A DNA stretch of 64,000 nt, taken from NCBI RefSeq assembly GCF_900109545.1, contig NZ_FOAP01000031.1, positions 37,452-101,451 on the forward strand, written 5' to 3'. Position 1 is the first letter of the stretch. The number at the start of each line of letters is the position of its first letter. The notes under the pieces are model-generated. The model saw only the letters and a program-made list of their open reading frames with translations, did no database searches and had not been told where the DNA came from. The DNA comes from Stigmatella aurantiaca (GTDB taxonomy: Bacteria; Myxococcota; Myxococcia; Myxococcales; Myxococcaceae). Below, piece after piece: positions 45,069-53,891 of the stretch. The translations under genes were made by a program, and so were the position numbers.

Positions 45069-46381
45069 AACAGCGGGGCCCCGAGAATCGAGCCCGGGTC
45101 GTACTCGGCCTTCACGGCGCGCCAGGCCTCGAAGGTCTCCGCGCCGAACTGCCGGCGGTAGAAGTCCGCGCTCTTCGGGTGGTAGCCGTACAGGTAGACG
45201 CGGCCGCCGAGCGACAGGCACGCATCAATGGCCTGATCGAACTTGGCCCGGTACTCGTCCAGGAAGGACTTGGGAATCGTGTGGTACGGGCCCGAGAAGG
45301 TGTTGATGACCTCCGCGCCCGAGGACATGGGCGACAGCGGCAGGCGGCTGCCGGGCGGACGCGCGCGCAGGATGGTGCCGTAGGTGCCCATCGTGAACCG
45401 GGGGTCCTTGAAGAGGGACTGGTGGATCTGCCGGAACGCATCGGCCTTGTCCGAGGGCACGAAGTAGTCGTTCCAGAGGTGGAAGACATCCTCCTCGCTC
45501 TTGGCGAGCCCCGCCTCCTTCAACCCATGGAGGAGCTGCGACATCACCCCGGTCGCGGCGGTGTTCTTGTAACGGTAGAACTCGGGGAGGAACTGGGCGC
45601 CCTCGGGCAGCTCCGCCGGCTCCTCCTCCACGTCGCGCGCCAGCAGCACCATGTTCTGCTGGAAGGCGAGGTAGTGCAGCACGAGGCAGTGGTCCCAGGG
45701 CTGCGGCGCGTCGAGCACCCGCCGGGTGATGCTCGCGAGCGTCTCCGTGCTGTAGGGGGAGTCCGCGAAGTTCAAGGCGTGAGGCCGGTTGCGCGCCACT
45801 TTCAGGTACGCGTGGGCGATGAAGCCCGTCTGGCCCAGGCCGCAGAGCGTGTACTGGAAGAGCCGCGCGTGGGGGCCCTCCGGGCGCGCGTGTACCAGCT
45901 CCCCCGTGCCCGTGACGATGTCCAGCGCCACCACCTGGTCCACCTGGCCGCCGTGGAAGAGCGACATCGAGCCGAAGCCGCCCACGGACAGGGTGCCTCC
46001 GACGGTGTGCGAGCGGTAGTCGGTGAGCACGATGTTCGACAGGCCCAGCGCGTTGAGCCGGTCCTGGAGGTCTCCCCAGGTGAAGCCCGCGCCTACCTTC
46101 ACCTCGAGTTCCCCGGTCCGCTCGAACGCTGTCAGTCCATGGATGTCCAGGACGAGGTGCTCCGAGAGCGCCTGTCCATTCGCGCTGCACCCATGGCCCC
46201 GGGCCACGGTGCGCAGGCCGTGCTGGTGGGCGTACCGGACCGTCTCTTGAACGTCTTCCACGGTCTGCGGCCGGACCACGGCGCGGGGAGGGATGCGGGT
46301 GAGCCGGCTGAAGTCCCGGGCAAACTCCCCAGGAGCGGGTTCAAGAAGACTGCCACGGATCCGGCGAGCAAGTTCTTGCAT
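45065..46381 (-). CDS. cytokinin-oxidase-like FAD oxidoreductase
   Basis: A 438-residue flavoprotein of the VAO/PCMH fold. The FAD-binding part contains PQTVEDVQETVRYAHQHGL, ARGHGCSANGQ, VGAGFTWGDLQDRL and TVGGTLSVGGFGSMSLFHGG. The C-terminal substrate domain (AFRQIHQSLFKDP, RVYLYGYHP) is of the cytokinin dehydrogenase type. In plant enzymes the motif is GRGHS with a His covalently bound to FAD; here a Cys (residue 65) takes its place, so attachment should be non-covalent or altered. The substrate is unknown. No good ribosome-binding site precedes the ATG at 46381; the upstream stretch is pyrimidine-rich. Confidence 0.82.
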   Translation of the reverse strand: MQELARRIRGSLLEPAPGEFARDFSRLTRIPPRAVVRPQTVEDVQETVRYAHQHGLRTVARGHGCSANGQALSEHLVLDIHGLTAFERTGELEVKVGAGFTWGDLQDRLNALGLSNIVLTDYRSHTVGGTLSVGGFGSMSLFHGGQVDQVVALDIVTGTGELVHARPEGPHARLFQYTLCGLGQTGFIAHAYLKVARNRPHALNFADSPYSTETLASITRRVLDAPQPWDHCLVLHYLAFQQNMVLLARDVEEEPAELPEGAQFLPEFYRYKNTAATGVMSQLLHGLKEAGLAKSEEDVFHLWNDYFVPSDKADAFRQIHQSLFKDPRFTMGTYGTILRARPPGSRLPLSPMSSGAEVINTFSGPYHTIPKSFLDEYRAKFDQAIDACLSLGGRVYLYGYHPKSADFYRRQFGAETFEAWRAVKAEYDPGSILGAPLF

Positions 46382-46545
46382 GGGGAGGAGAGGGAAAGGG
46401 GTGAAAGGAAAGGCCCCCAGCGGGAGCCGCCACGTCGGGTGTTTGGAATGGTGAAGGGGAACTGAACAGATGTCGACCCCCCCTCCTCCCACCCCTCCGT
46501 CGTTTCGTTTGACGGGCCCCCCGGCTGCCCACGCACGATAGGCGC

Positions 46546-47172
46546 ATGCACCTGCCGCCGGAGCTTCCCCGCCGAGCCCTCATTCCGTTGATGGTCCCAC
46601 CCGTGACGCTGGAAGGGCACGGGGTGCGGCTGGAGCCGCTGCGCTCCGGGCATGCGGGGGCGCTGGCCGCGCTCTGTGAGGACACCGTCTTCGAGTTCAC
46701 CACGCAGGTGCTCCGCACCCAGGCGGATCTCGAGGGGTACATCGCCGCGGCGCTGAAGGGGGCGGAGCAGGGAACGGAGCAGCCCTTCCTCATCCGAGGC
46801 CTGGACACGGGCGAGCCCCTGGGGACCACGCGCTACATGGCCATCTCACGCCACGACCGGACGCTGGAGATTGGCCACACGTGGCTGGCGCGCCCGGCGT
46901 GGCGCACGCACGTGAACACCGCGTGCAAGTACCTGCTGCTGGGCCACGCCTTCGAGACCCTTCAGGTGATGCGGGTTCAGCTCAAGACGGACCAGCGCAA
47001 TGCGCGCTCGCGGGCGGCCATCGAGCGGATCGGCGCGAAGTTCGAGGGCATCCTGCGCCACCACATGCTGGTGCGCGACGGCGTGGTCCGGGACACCGCG
47101 TACTATTCCCTCCTGGACACCGAGTGGCCGGAGGCGAAGGCCCGGTTGGAGGAGCGGCTGCGGCGGGAATGA
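46546..47172 (+). CDS. GNAT N-acetyltransferase (RimJ/RimL-like)
   Basis: A protein of 208 residues with a GNAT fold: VRLEPLRSGHAGALAAL, a beta-strand EIGHTWLARPAWRTHVN in place of the usual acetyl-CoA loop region, and the motif B helix RVQLKTDQRNARSRAAIERIGAKFEGILR with typical NxxS/R spacing. This resembles acetyltransferases for ribosomal proteins or small molecules. The N-terminal ~20 residues before VTLEGHGV are extra. It is divergent from the flavoprotein gene with a 164-base gap that should contain both promoters. Confidence 0.85.
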   Translation: MHLPPELPRRALIPLMVPPVTLEGHGVRLEPLRSGHAGALAALCEDTVFEFTTQVLRTQADLEGYIAAALKGAEQGTEQPFLIRGLDTGEPLGTTRYMAISRHDRTLEIGHTWLARPAWRTHVNTACKYLLLGHAFETLQVMRVQLKTDQRNARSRAAIERIGAKFEGILRHHMLVRDGVVRDTAYYSLLDTEWPEAKARLEERLRRE

Positions 47173-47188
47173 TAGGGTGCCGGGCCCC

Positions 47189-47980
47189 ATGATTCGCTCC
47201 CGCTCTGTCCGCGTGTTGTCCCCTGTGGTGTGCTCCCTGCTCCTGTCCGGAGGGCTGGCCGGCTGCGGCGGCCGGACCGAGGCCCCCTCGGTGCCCCTGT
47301 CCGCGTTCGTGGACCGCACCCTGACGTACACGCTGGTGGACGTGGATGACCTCGAGAACCCGGACGCGGCGGGCTCCCACCGCTTCACGGTGACCTTCTC
47401 CCAGCCGGACCGGGGCTGTACGCGGCTGGCCGAGGGCGTGGTGGCTACCTTCAACGGCCAGCCCATGAACCTGAACCTGGGCGGCATCCCCGACTCGGGC
47501 GGCGGCCGCGAGTCCTGCGAGCAGACGCAGGCCTGGTTCGACTTCGAGCCGGAGGTCTGGGAGGCCGAGCCCATCGAGGACATCCGCGTCTTCCTGGAGG
47601 AGCCGGCCACCGGGGACACCGTGTCGCTCATCCTCCGGCGGGCCAAGGCCAAGCGCCGCTTCGCGTACCAGGGCGTGGGCAGCGGGACGACGCTGCGCAG
47701 GGGGCAGACCTACTCCTATCTCTGGGAGCCCGCGGAGGAGGTGCCGGGAACCGCGACGGTGACGCTGCTGCGCGAGCAGGGGCGGGCGCCGGCCACCCTG
47801 GAGTCCGCGCAGGACGGGGGGCTCGTGAGCTTCAAGCTCCCGGCGGCCACCCCCACCGCCACACACCTGCTGCGCCTGCTCGCCACCACCCCGGGCGAGG
47901 TGACGGAGTGCGGAGGGGTGGCGCGGTGCGAGGGCTCGGTCCTCCACTCCAGCGACTACGAGGTCAACGTGGTGCAGTGA
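47189..47980 (+). CDS. lipoprotein of unknown function
   Basis: A protein of 263 residues with lipoprotein signal SLLLSGGLAGCGG (Cys26). The mature part is beta-rich with four cysteines (RGCTRLA, ESCEQTQ, TECGGVARCEG), consistent with an envelope protein. It starts 16 bases after the GNAT stop, so co-transcription is likely. No family recognised. Confidence 0.72.
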   Translation: MIRSRSVRVLSPVVCSLLLSGGLAGCGGRTEAPSVPLSAFVDRTLTYTLVDVDDLENPDAAGSHRFTVTFSQPDRGCTRLAEGVVATFNGQPMNLNLGGIPDSGGGRESCEQTQAWFDFEPEVWEAEPIEDIRVFLEEPATGDTVSLILRRAKAKRRFAYQGVGSGTTLRRGQTYSYLWEPAEEVPGTATVTLLREQGRAPATLESAQDGGLVSFKLPAATPTATHLLRLLATTPGEVTECGGVARCEGSVLHSSDYEVNVVQ

Positions 47981-48110
47981 GCCGCCGGCTGCCCGGCTTC
48001 CAGGGAACGGAGCCTGGGCGGGGAAGGGGGCGGCAAGGCCGGGGCGGGTTGCCGGGGGGGCGGGGCGCTCCCACCGTGCCGGAGAACCCTTTGACTGAAC
48101 CGGAAGACCC

Positions 48111-48992
48111 ATGCCCCGCAATCCTGATCCCCGCACCGCTGGCCCTCAGACGCCCTTTCCCGAGCAGACCCAGTCCCACCCCGGCATCGAGGCGCGCATG
48201 TCGCCAGCGCCCGACTACGGCGAGGACTCCTACAAGGGGCTGGGCCGCATGAAGGACCGGGTGGCGCTCGTCACCGGCGGGGACAGTGGCATTGGCCGCG
48301 CGGTGTGTCTGGCCTTCGCCCGGGAGGGCGCGGACGTGGCCTTCGGCTACCTCAACGAGCACGAGGACGCGCAGAAGACCCAGCGCATCATCGAGGGCGC
48401 GGGGCGCCAGGTGCTGGCGATGCCCGGAGACCTGGCCATCGAGGCGCACTGCCGCGAGCTCGTGGAGAACACGGTGAAGCGCTTTGGCCGCATCGACGTG
48501 CTGGTGAACAACGCCGCCTTCCAGGGCAAGGCGGTGGAGAAGTTCGAGGAGCTGGATGCGGAGCGCATCGAGCGCACCTTCCGGGTGAACATCCTGGCCA
48601 TGTTCCACCTGGTGCGCCTGGCGCTGCCGCACATGAAGCCGGGCGGCTCCATCATCAACGTCGCCTCGGTGCAGGCGTACCAGCCCTCCGCGCCCATCCT
48701 CGACTACGCGAGCACCAAGGGCGCCATCGTCACCTTCACCAAGGGGCTCGCGCAGTCGCTCATCGAGCGCGGCATCCGCGTCAACTCCGTGGCCCCGGGC
48801 CCCGTGTGGACGCCCATCATTCCCCAGTCTTACGAGGGCGAAAAGGTGCAGAAGTTCGGCGAGAACACCCCAATGGGCCGCCCGGCGCAGCCCGCCGAGC
48901 TGGCGCCCTCTTTCGTGTTCCTCGCCTGCGATGAATCCCGCTACGTCAACGGTGAAATCCTCGGCGTGACGGGTGGAAAGGTGCTGGCTTAG
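48111..48992 (+). CDS. SDR oxidoreductase (YghA/YhdF-like)
   Basis: A protein of 293 residues. A leader typical of the YhdF/YghA subgroup (PRNPDPRT...PGIEARMSP, about 40 residues) precedes the Rossmann domain with VALVTGGDSGIGRAV, the NNAA motif in VLVNNAAFQ, catalytic Ser in VASVQAYQPS, the YxxxK motif DYASTKGAI and the C-terminal VTGGKVLA. Members reduce aldehydes or are general-stress proteins. NADPH versus NADH preference is unclear. The 130-base upstream gap is very G-rich and contains TTGACT close to the start, but no clear promoter. Confidence 0.9.
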   Translation: MPRNPDPRTAGPQTPFPEQTQSHPGIEARMSPAPDYGEDSYKGLGRMKDRVALVTGGDSGIGRAVCLAFAREGADVAFGYLNEHEDAQKTQRIIEGAGRQVLAMPGDLAIEAHCRELVENTVKRFGRIDVLVNNAAFQGKAVEKFEELDAERIERTFRVNILAMFHLVRLALPHMKPGGSIINVASVQAYQPSAPILDYASTKGAIVTFTKGLAQSLIERGIRVNSVAPGPVWTPIIPQSYEGEKVQKFGENTPMGRPAQPAELAPSFVFLACDESRYVNGEILGVTGGKVLA

Positions 48993-49203
48993 CCTCCGCT
49001 GAGGCTGGAAAAGCGCAGCCAGAGGCGGGGAAGGGCCCCGCTTCCGTGGGAATAAGGTCTTTTTCCGCATGTCGGATGGATGGCAGTCCCCATTCCGGGG
49101 ACAGCCCTCAAGCAGGCGGAGGACGGGGCTGGGTTGCTTTTGTCCCCGCAGACCGTTTCTGATCTGTGACGGAGCACCGTCCTACCCACGGAGGCAGCTA
49201 CGC

Positions 49204-49878
49204 ATGCAGATGAACATCACCTTCCGTCAGTTCGGCACGTCGGATTCCCTCAAGGAGTACGCGCGCGAAAAGGTTGACCGGGTCAACCGCTTGCTGGACC
49301 GAGCGGGGGAAGCGCACGTGGTGCTCTCGCTGGAACGCCACCTGCACCACGCGGACATCACCATCCACTCGGGCTCGTGGGTGCTGCGGGGGCGTGAGAA
49401 GAGCGAGGACATGTATGCGTCCATCGACCTGGCGATGGACAAGATCGAACGGCAGCTGCGCCGCTACAAGGACAAGCTGAAGACGCACCACGGCAAGGAG
49501 CGCGTGCACCACCGGCAGGGCCTGGTGGACCAGCTGGCGCGCGGCGTGCGCCACGCCGTCTTCGACATGCCCGAGGATCAGGACGCGGCCCCCGCGGCCC
49601 CCGTGGAGGCGAAGGCCCCGGCCGCCCCGGCGCCCTCCGCGGAGGCCTCCCAGGACGAGAGCACCCACCGCGTGCTTCGCACCACGCACCTGACCGTCAA
49701 GCCGATGCGGGTGGACGAGGCGGTGATGCAGATGAACCTGATGAACAACGACTTCTACGTGTTCCACAACGTGGAGACGGATTCGATGTGCGTCCTCTAC
49801 CGCCGCAAGGATGGGCAGTACGGCCTCATCGAGCCGCATGAGCCGGCCCCCGCGGCCGCGGCGGCCTCGGGCCGCTAG
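49204..49878 (+). CDS. hpf: long-form ribosome hibernation-promoting factor
   Basis: A protein of 224 residues. The N-terminal S30AE domain is MNITFRQFGTSDSLKEYAREKVDRV with HLHHADITIHSGSWVLRGRE and a basic helix KIERQLRRYKDKLKTHHGK. An Ala/Pro-rich linker (~130-160) leads to the C-terminal dimerisation domain VLRTTHLTVKPMRVDEAVMQMNLMNNDFYVFHNVETDSMCVLYRRKDGQYGLIE. The long form dimerises 70S ribosomes into inactive 100S particles in stationary phase. GGAGG is nine bases upstream. hpf usually follows rpoN, but here seven genes intervene. Confidence 0.93.
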   Translation: MQMNITFRQFGTSDSLKEYAREKVDRVNRLLDRAGEAHVVLSLERHLHHADITIHSGSWVLRGREKSEDMYASIDLAMDKIERQLRRYKDKLKTHHGKERVHHRQGLVDQLARGVRHAVFDMPEDQDAAPAAPVEAKAPAAPAPSAEASQDESTHRVLRTTHLTVKPMRVDEAVMQMNLMNNDFYVFHNVETDSMCVLYRRKDGQYGLIEPHEPAPAAAAASGR

Positions 49879-49945
49879 CCGCTCCCGCGTGCGTGCGCTC
49901 CGCCGTCCTTCGTGAGGAGGCGGGGCGCGCCGCGGACCTTCTCCT

Positions 49946-51721
49946 TCAGTGCGCCGCCTCCTGGGCAACGGACGGGGGGCGGGGCGCGGGCGGGGGCGTG
50001 GCCGAGGCCTGCTTGTGCCCCGTGAGCTCCAGCCCATGGCCGAAGTGGAGCTCTCTCAAGTTGACGGGCAGCCGCCCCGGCGTGCCGATGTCCCCGACGA
50101 GGGCCGCGGCGGCGGCATCCGTGGCGGCCGGCTGGTACGAGTAGATGGCGAGCACCGCGCGCGCCTCCTCCACCTGCTCCGCCAGGTAGGGCAGCCCCAT
50201 GGACACCACGGCCACGGGCCGGCCGGTGGCGGCCGCCGCGGTGACGAGCTCCTGCTGCCGGGCATTGATGAGGCCCACCACCACCACGTCCGCCGCGAGC
50301 GCGGCCTTGCGGGCCTGCCGGCGCAGCGCGGCCCGGCGGGAGGCGGAAGGGTAGGCGGGCACGCTGAGCACGGTGACGTGCGGGGCCCGGGCCTGGAGCG
50401 CCTCGCCCAGGGAGGCCTCCGCGGTGATGACGGCGATGCGGGCGGTGCGCGCCAGGGGCAGGGTGCCCGCCTGGTTGCGCAAGAGCGTGACGGAGGCACG
50501 GGCGATGAGGTGCGCCACCTCCCCGTTGTCCGGGGGAGGCGGGGAGGCCAGGCGCTCCTCCAGCAGGGCCGGGGCCTGGAAGAGCCCCCGGCGCAGCTTG
50601 GCCACGAGGATGCGGCGCACGGCCTGCTCCAGGCGCCCGGCGGACAGCTCGCCCGAGTGGACCGCGGCGAGCAGGGCCTCGTACACCTCGATCTTCTTCT
50701 CGTAGCGCCAGGGGACGAGCACCATGTCCGCCCCCGCCTTCAGCGCCAGCACCGCGGCGCGGCCCACCCCGTAGCGCTGGACGATGGCCTCCATCTCCAG
50801 CTCGTCGGTGAGCACCAGCCCATCGAAGCCCAGCCCCTGGCGCAGCAGCCCCTCCAGCACCTGGGGGCTCAGCGTCGCCGGCACCTCGTCGCCCGTCAGG
50901 TGGGGGATGGCCACGTGGGCCGTCATCAGCCCATCCAGCCCCTCCTGGAGCACGGCGCGGAAGGGCTCCATCTGCGCGAGCACCTCCTCGCGCGTCTCGC
51001 GCATGACGGGCAGCGCCTCGTGGCTGTCCGTGCTGGTGGAGCCGTGCCCCGGAAAGTGCTTGGCCACGGTGACCAGGCCCGCCTTCTGCTGCCCCCGCGC
51101 GAACGCCCGGCCCATCTCCGACACCAGGGACACGCTGTCCCCGTAGGAGCGGATGCCGATGACGGGGTTCTGGGGGTTGAGGTTCACATCCAGCACGGGC
51201 GCCAGGTTCATGTTGAAGCCCAGCCGCCGCAGGTCCTCCCCCTGCGCGCGACCCGCGGCGTAGGCCAGCTCCGCGGAGCGCGTGGCCCCCAGGGCCATGT
51301 TGCCCGGCAGCCGCACCACCTGGTCGCTGACGCGCATCACGTTGCCCCCCTCTTGATCCAGCGCGACGAAGGGGGGGATGTGGTCGGCCAGCAGCCGGCG
51401 CAGGCCATCGTTCAGGCGGGCCACCTGCCGGGCGCTGGCGATGTTGTGCTTGAAGAGGCACACGCCCCCCACCCGCCGGCCGCGCACCAGGGCCTCCACG
51501 TCCTCGTCGAGCCGCGTGCCCCGGAAGCCCACCATCATCACCTGGCCCACCCGGTCCTCCAGGGACAGGGAGGCGAGCAGGGCCTCCACGCGCTCCAGGT
51601 CCACGGGGGCGCTGGGGACGGGGGGCGCCAGGAGCGGGGCCCCCTCGGGGGGGGCGGCCCACGCGGCACACGTGCCGAGCAACACCAGGAGCAGGACGGG
51701 GGACAGGGGACGGACAGGCAC
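49946..51721 (-). CDS. family 3 glycoside hydrolase (beta-N-acetylhexosaminidase-like)
   Basis: A secreted 591-residue enzyme with signal peptide LSPVLLLVLLGTCAAWAAP. The GH3 catalytic domain has VGGVCLFKHNIASARQVARLN, ALDQEGGNVMR, the His loop AKHFPGHGSTSTDSH characteristic of NagZ-type enzymes (catalytic Asp-His dyad), and the nucleophile loop VLTDELEMEAI. A C-terminal GH3_C domain follows (~400-570). NagZ-type enzymes remove GlcNAc from muropeptides or chitin-like polymers. As it is exported, it may act on peptidoglycan or prey wall. It starts at GTG. It is inserted between hpf and ptsN. Confidence 0.88.
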   Translation of the reverse strand: MPVRPLSPVLLLVLLGTCAAWAAPPEGAPLLAPPVPSAPVDLERVEALLASLSLEDRVGQVMMVGFRGTRLDEDVEALVRGRRVGGVCLFKHNIASARQVARLNDGLRRLLADHIPPFVALDQEGGNVMRVSDQVVRLPGNMALGATRSAELAYAAGRAQGEDLRRLGFNMNLAPVLDVNLNPQNPVIGIRSYGDSVSLVSEMGRAFARGQQKAGLVTVAKHFPGHGSTSTDSHEALPVMRETREEVLAQMEPFRAVLQEGLDGLMTAHVAIPHLTGDEVPATLSPQVLEGLLRQGLGFDGLVLTDELEMEAIVQRYGVGRAAVLALKAGADMVLVPWRYEKKIEVYEALLAAVHSGELSAGRLEQAVRRILVAKLRRGLFQAPALLEERLASPPPPDNGEVAHLIARASVTLLRNQAGTLPLARTARIAVITAEASLGEALQARAPHVTVLSVPAYPSASRRAALRRQARKAALAADVVVVGLINARQQELVTAAAATGRPVAVVSMGLPYLAEQVEEARAVLAIYSYQPAATDAAAAALVGDIGTPGRLPVNLRELHFGHGLELTGHKQASATPPPAPRPPSVAQEAAH

Positions 51722-51887
51722 CGGGGGGGCACACTAACCGAGCCCCCCGCCCCCCTCCATCTTCCTGCCATCCTGGTGGCTGGTGAGCGAAGCGGGCGGG
51801 AAGCGTCCCGGACAGGGCAGGCGACCCTTGCACGAAAGGGTATCGAGGAGTAATTGCCCGTCGAGGAGCGCCACCGCGGGAGCGTCA

Positions 51888-52349
51888 GTGAGAATCGCCG
51901 AGTTTCTCAGCCCTCAAGCCATCATCGCGGACATGCAAGCGCGCACCAAAACCGAGGTGTTGCGCGAGCTGAGCGCGGCGCTGGTGCGGGCCCATCCGAA
52001 CCTCCAGGAGGACAAGCTGGCCGAGGTGCTGCGCGAGCGCGAGAAGCTCGGCTCCACGGGCATTGGCGAGGGGGTGGCCATCCCCCACGGCAAGCTGCCG
52101 GGGATGACGCAGCTCCTGGCCACCTTCGGCGTGTCGCGCCAGGGGCTGGACTTCGAGGCGATCGACGGCAAGCCCACGCACCTGTTCTTCGCCCTGGTGG
52201 CGCCCGAGAACAGCGCGGGGGTCCACCTCAAGGCCCTGGCGCGCATCTCCCGGCTCTTCAAGAATCCCCGCTTCCGGGCGGCCATCCTGGAGGCGCCCAC
52301 CGCGGCGGACATTCACGCCCTCATCGTCCAGGAAGACGCGCGCCCCTGA
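51888..52349 (+). CDS. ptsN: PTS EIIA(Ntr)-type regulatory protein
   Basis: A protein of 153 residues, the usual length, with the phosphoacceptor His in GVAIPHGKLPGMTQL (about residue 63) preceded by GSTGIGEG, and a C-terminal LARISRLFKNPRFRAAIL. In the nitrogen PTS it takes phosphate from NPr and regulates potassium and stress responses rather than sugar transport. The GTG start has GGGAG just upstream. In many proteobacteria ptsN follows rpoN-hpf, but here the GH3 gene lies between hpf and ptsN. Confidence 0.92.
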   Translation: MRIAEFLSPQAIIADMQARTKTEVLRELSAALVRAHPNLQEDKLAEVLREREKLGSTGIGEGVAIPHGKLPGMTQLLATFGVSRQGLDFEAIDGKPTHLFFALVAPENSAGVHLKALARISRLFKNPRFRAAILEAPTAADIHALIVQEDARP

Positions 52350-52375
52350 CGGGGGCCGGTGGGCCGGGGAGAACC

Positions 52376-53221
52376 ATGGACGTCGTCCTTCGGCCCATCA
52401 ACGAGCGGTTCTTCCAGGACACGGTGCTGCCGTTCCTCACCCAGGCCATGACGGACGCCCCCGGGGCCTTGTCGGACCTGGCCCCGAGGGTGGCGGACGA
52501 GGAGATCCGCTTCCTCTGTGAGCGCCTGGAGGGCTCGGCCCTGCCGGGCGGGCTGAACGCGGTGGAGCCCGAGCCCTGGACCCAGCTCGTGGAGCGGCTC
52601 GTTTTCCTCCAGTGGCGCGAGGGCCCGGCCGGCTGGGGGCTCGAGGGCGCCCGGGCCGGCTACGCGGGCGACTGGGACGAGGCGCTGCACCTGGCCCTGA
52701 TGGTGGAGTCGCCGGACTACCCCTACTGGGATGCCCGGGCGGCCCGGGCCGAGCGGGATGCCTGCCGGCTCAAGCCCCCGGAGCGCCTGGGGCTCGCCTC
52801 GATGGTGGCGGGGCTCTGGGAGCCCTTCCCGGCGTTTCCTCCCGACCAGGTCTTCTCCACCCAGGGGCGGGGCGGCTACATCCCGGGTGAGCACCTGGCG
52901 TTCGCGGACTGGACCTGGCGGCCCTCGGCGCTCGTGCTGCAGTGGCACGTGAACCTGTTCCGCAAGCTGGAGCGGCTGCTCGCGCGGGAGCAGGCGCGGC
53001 TGCGGCTGGCCTCGCTGCCGGAGCGTGACGAGGTGCTAGCCTACTGGGCGGGGAAGGTGCCCCAGCCCCCGGCGCTGGTGGTGAGCTTCTCGGGCCTGGG
53101 CGCCCGGGCCACCCAGTGGATCCGCGAGCTGGGGGTCATCACCGGCCACGTCCGGGAGGCCGCCCTGGGCCGCAGCGCCCTGGTCTCCCTGGTGACGAAG
53201 GGCAGCCAGGCCCGGTTCTGA
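52376..53221 (+). CDS. conserved protein of unknown function
   Basis: A soluble protein of 281 residues with no signal peptide or membrane helix. It contains Trp/Tyr-rich patterns (LQWREGPAGWGLEGARAGYAGDWDEALHLALMV, DYPYWDARAAR, GYIPGEHLAFADWTWRP). No catalytic motif or known family is recognised. It starts 26 bases after the ptsN stop on the same strand, with GGAGAA before the ATG, so it is probably co-transcribed. It ends 10 bases from the convergent dtd gene. Confidence 0.7.
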   Translation: MDVVLRPINERFFQDTVLPFLTQAMTDAPGALSDLAPRVADEEIRFLCERLEGSALPGGLNAVEPEPWTQLVERLVFLQWREGPAGWGLEGARAGYAGDWDEALHLALMVESPDYPYWDARAARAERDACRLKPPERLGLASMVAGLWEPFPAFPPDQVFSTQGRGGYIPGEHLAFADWTWRPSALVLQWHVNLFRKLERLLAREQARLRLASLPERDEVLAYWAGKVPQPPALVVSFSGLGARATQWIRELGVITGHVREAALGRSALVSLVTKGSQARF

Positions 53222-53231
53222 AGGGCGCACC

Positions 53232-53699
53232 TCAGGGCGCCGGGGCGGGGACGGCCGGACCCGGGGTCTCCACCAGCAGGGTGACGGGGCCATCGTTGAC
53301 GAGCGCCACCTTCATGTCCGCGGCGAAGACGCCGGTGCCCACCGTGAGCCCGCGCGCCCGGAGCCCCTCGCACACGCGCTCGTAGAGCACCTTGGCCCGG
53401 GCGGGCTCCAGGGCCTCGGTGAAGCTGGGCCGCCGGCCCTTGCGCGTGTCCCCATAGAGGGTGAACTGGCTGACGACGATGAGCTGCCGGTGGGTGTCCT
53501 CCAGCGACAGGTTCATCTTCTCGTCCGCATCCTCGAAGATGCGCATGGTGGCCAGCTTCTCCACCATCCAGGGCACGTCCGCCTCCGAGTCCCCCTTGCC
53601 CACCCCTAGCAACACCAACAACCCGGGGCCGATCTGGCTGACCCGCTCCCCGCCCACCGAGACGGATGCCTCGAGCACCCGTTGCACCACTGCCCGCAT
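53232..53699 (-). CDS. dtd: D-aminoacyl-tRNA deacylase
   Basis: A protein of 155 residues starting MRAVVQRVLEASVSVGGERV. The catalytic/active-site motif SQFTLYGDTRKGRRPSF and the C-terminal NDGPVTLLVETP (Gly-cisPro region) define Dtd. It removes D-amino acids and glycine from mischarged tRNAs. It has the usual length with a short Pro/Ala tail. It is divergent from the PBP4 gene. Confidence 0.96.
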   Translation of the reverse strand: MRAVVQRVLEASVSVGGERVSQIGPGLLVLLGVGKGDSEADVPWMVEKLATMRIFEDADEKMNLSLEDTHRQLIVVSQFTLYGDTRKGRRPSFTEALEPARAKVLYERVCEGLRARGLTVGTGVFAADMKVALVNDGPVTLLVETPGPAVPAPAP

Positions 53700-53891
53700 C
53701 GCACACCTCCTGCAATGACCGAGGGCTATGTACGCTGCTGTCATGAGAGAGGCCATGGCATTCCCGAGGAAGTTCGCGGACTCCGGGGCTGCCCGGGAAG
53801 CGAGCACCCAGCCACGAACGCCCGGCCCCTTCCTCACTTGACCCGTTCACGCCTGCTTTCCCATGATGGCGGCCACTTCCCCGGAGAGCGT

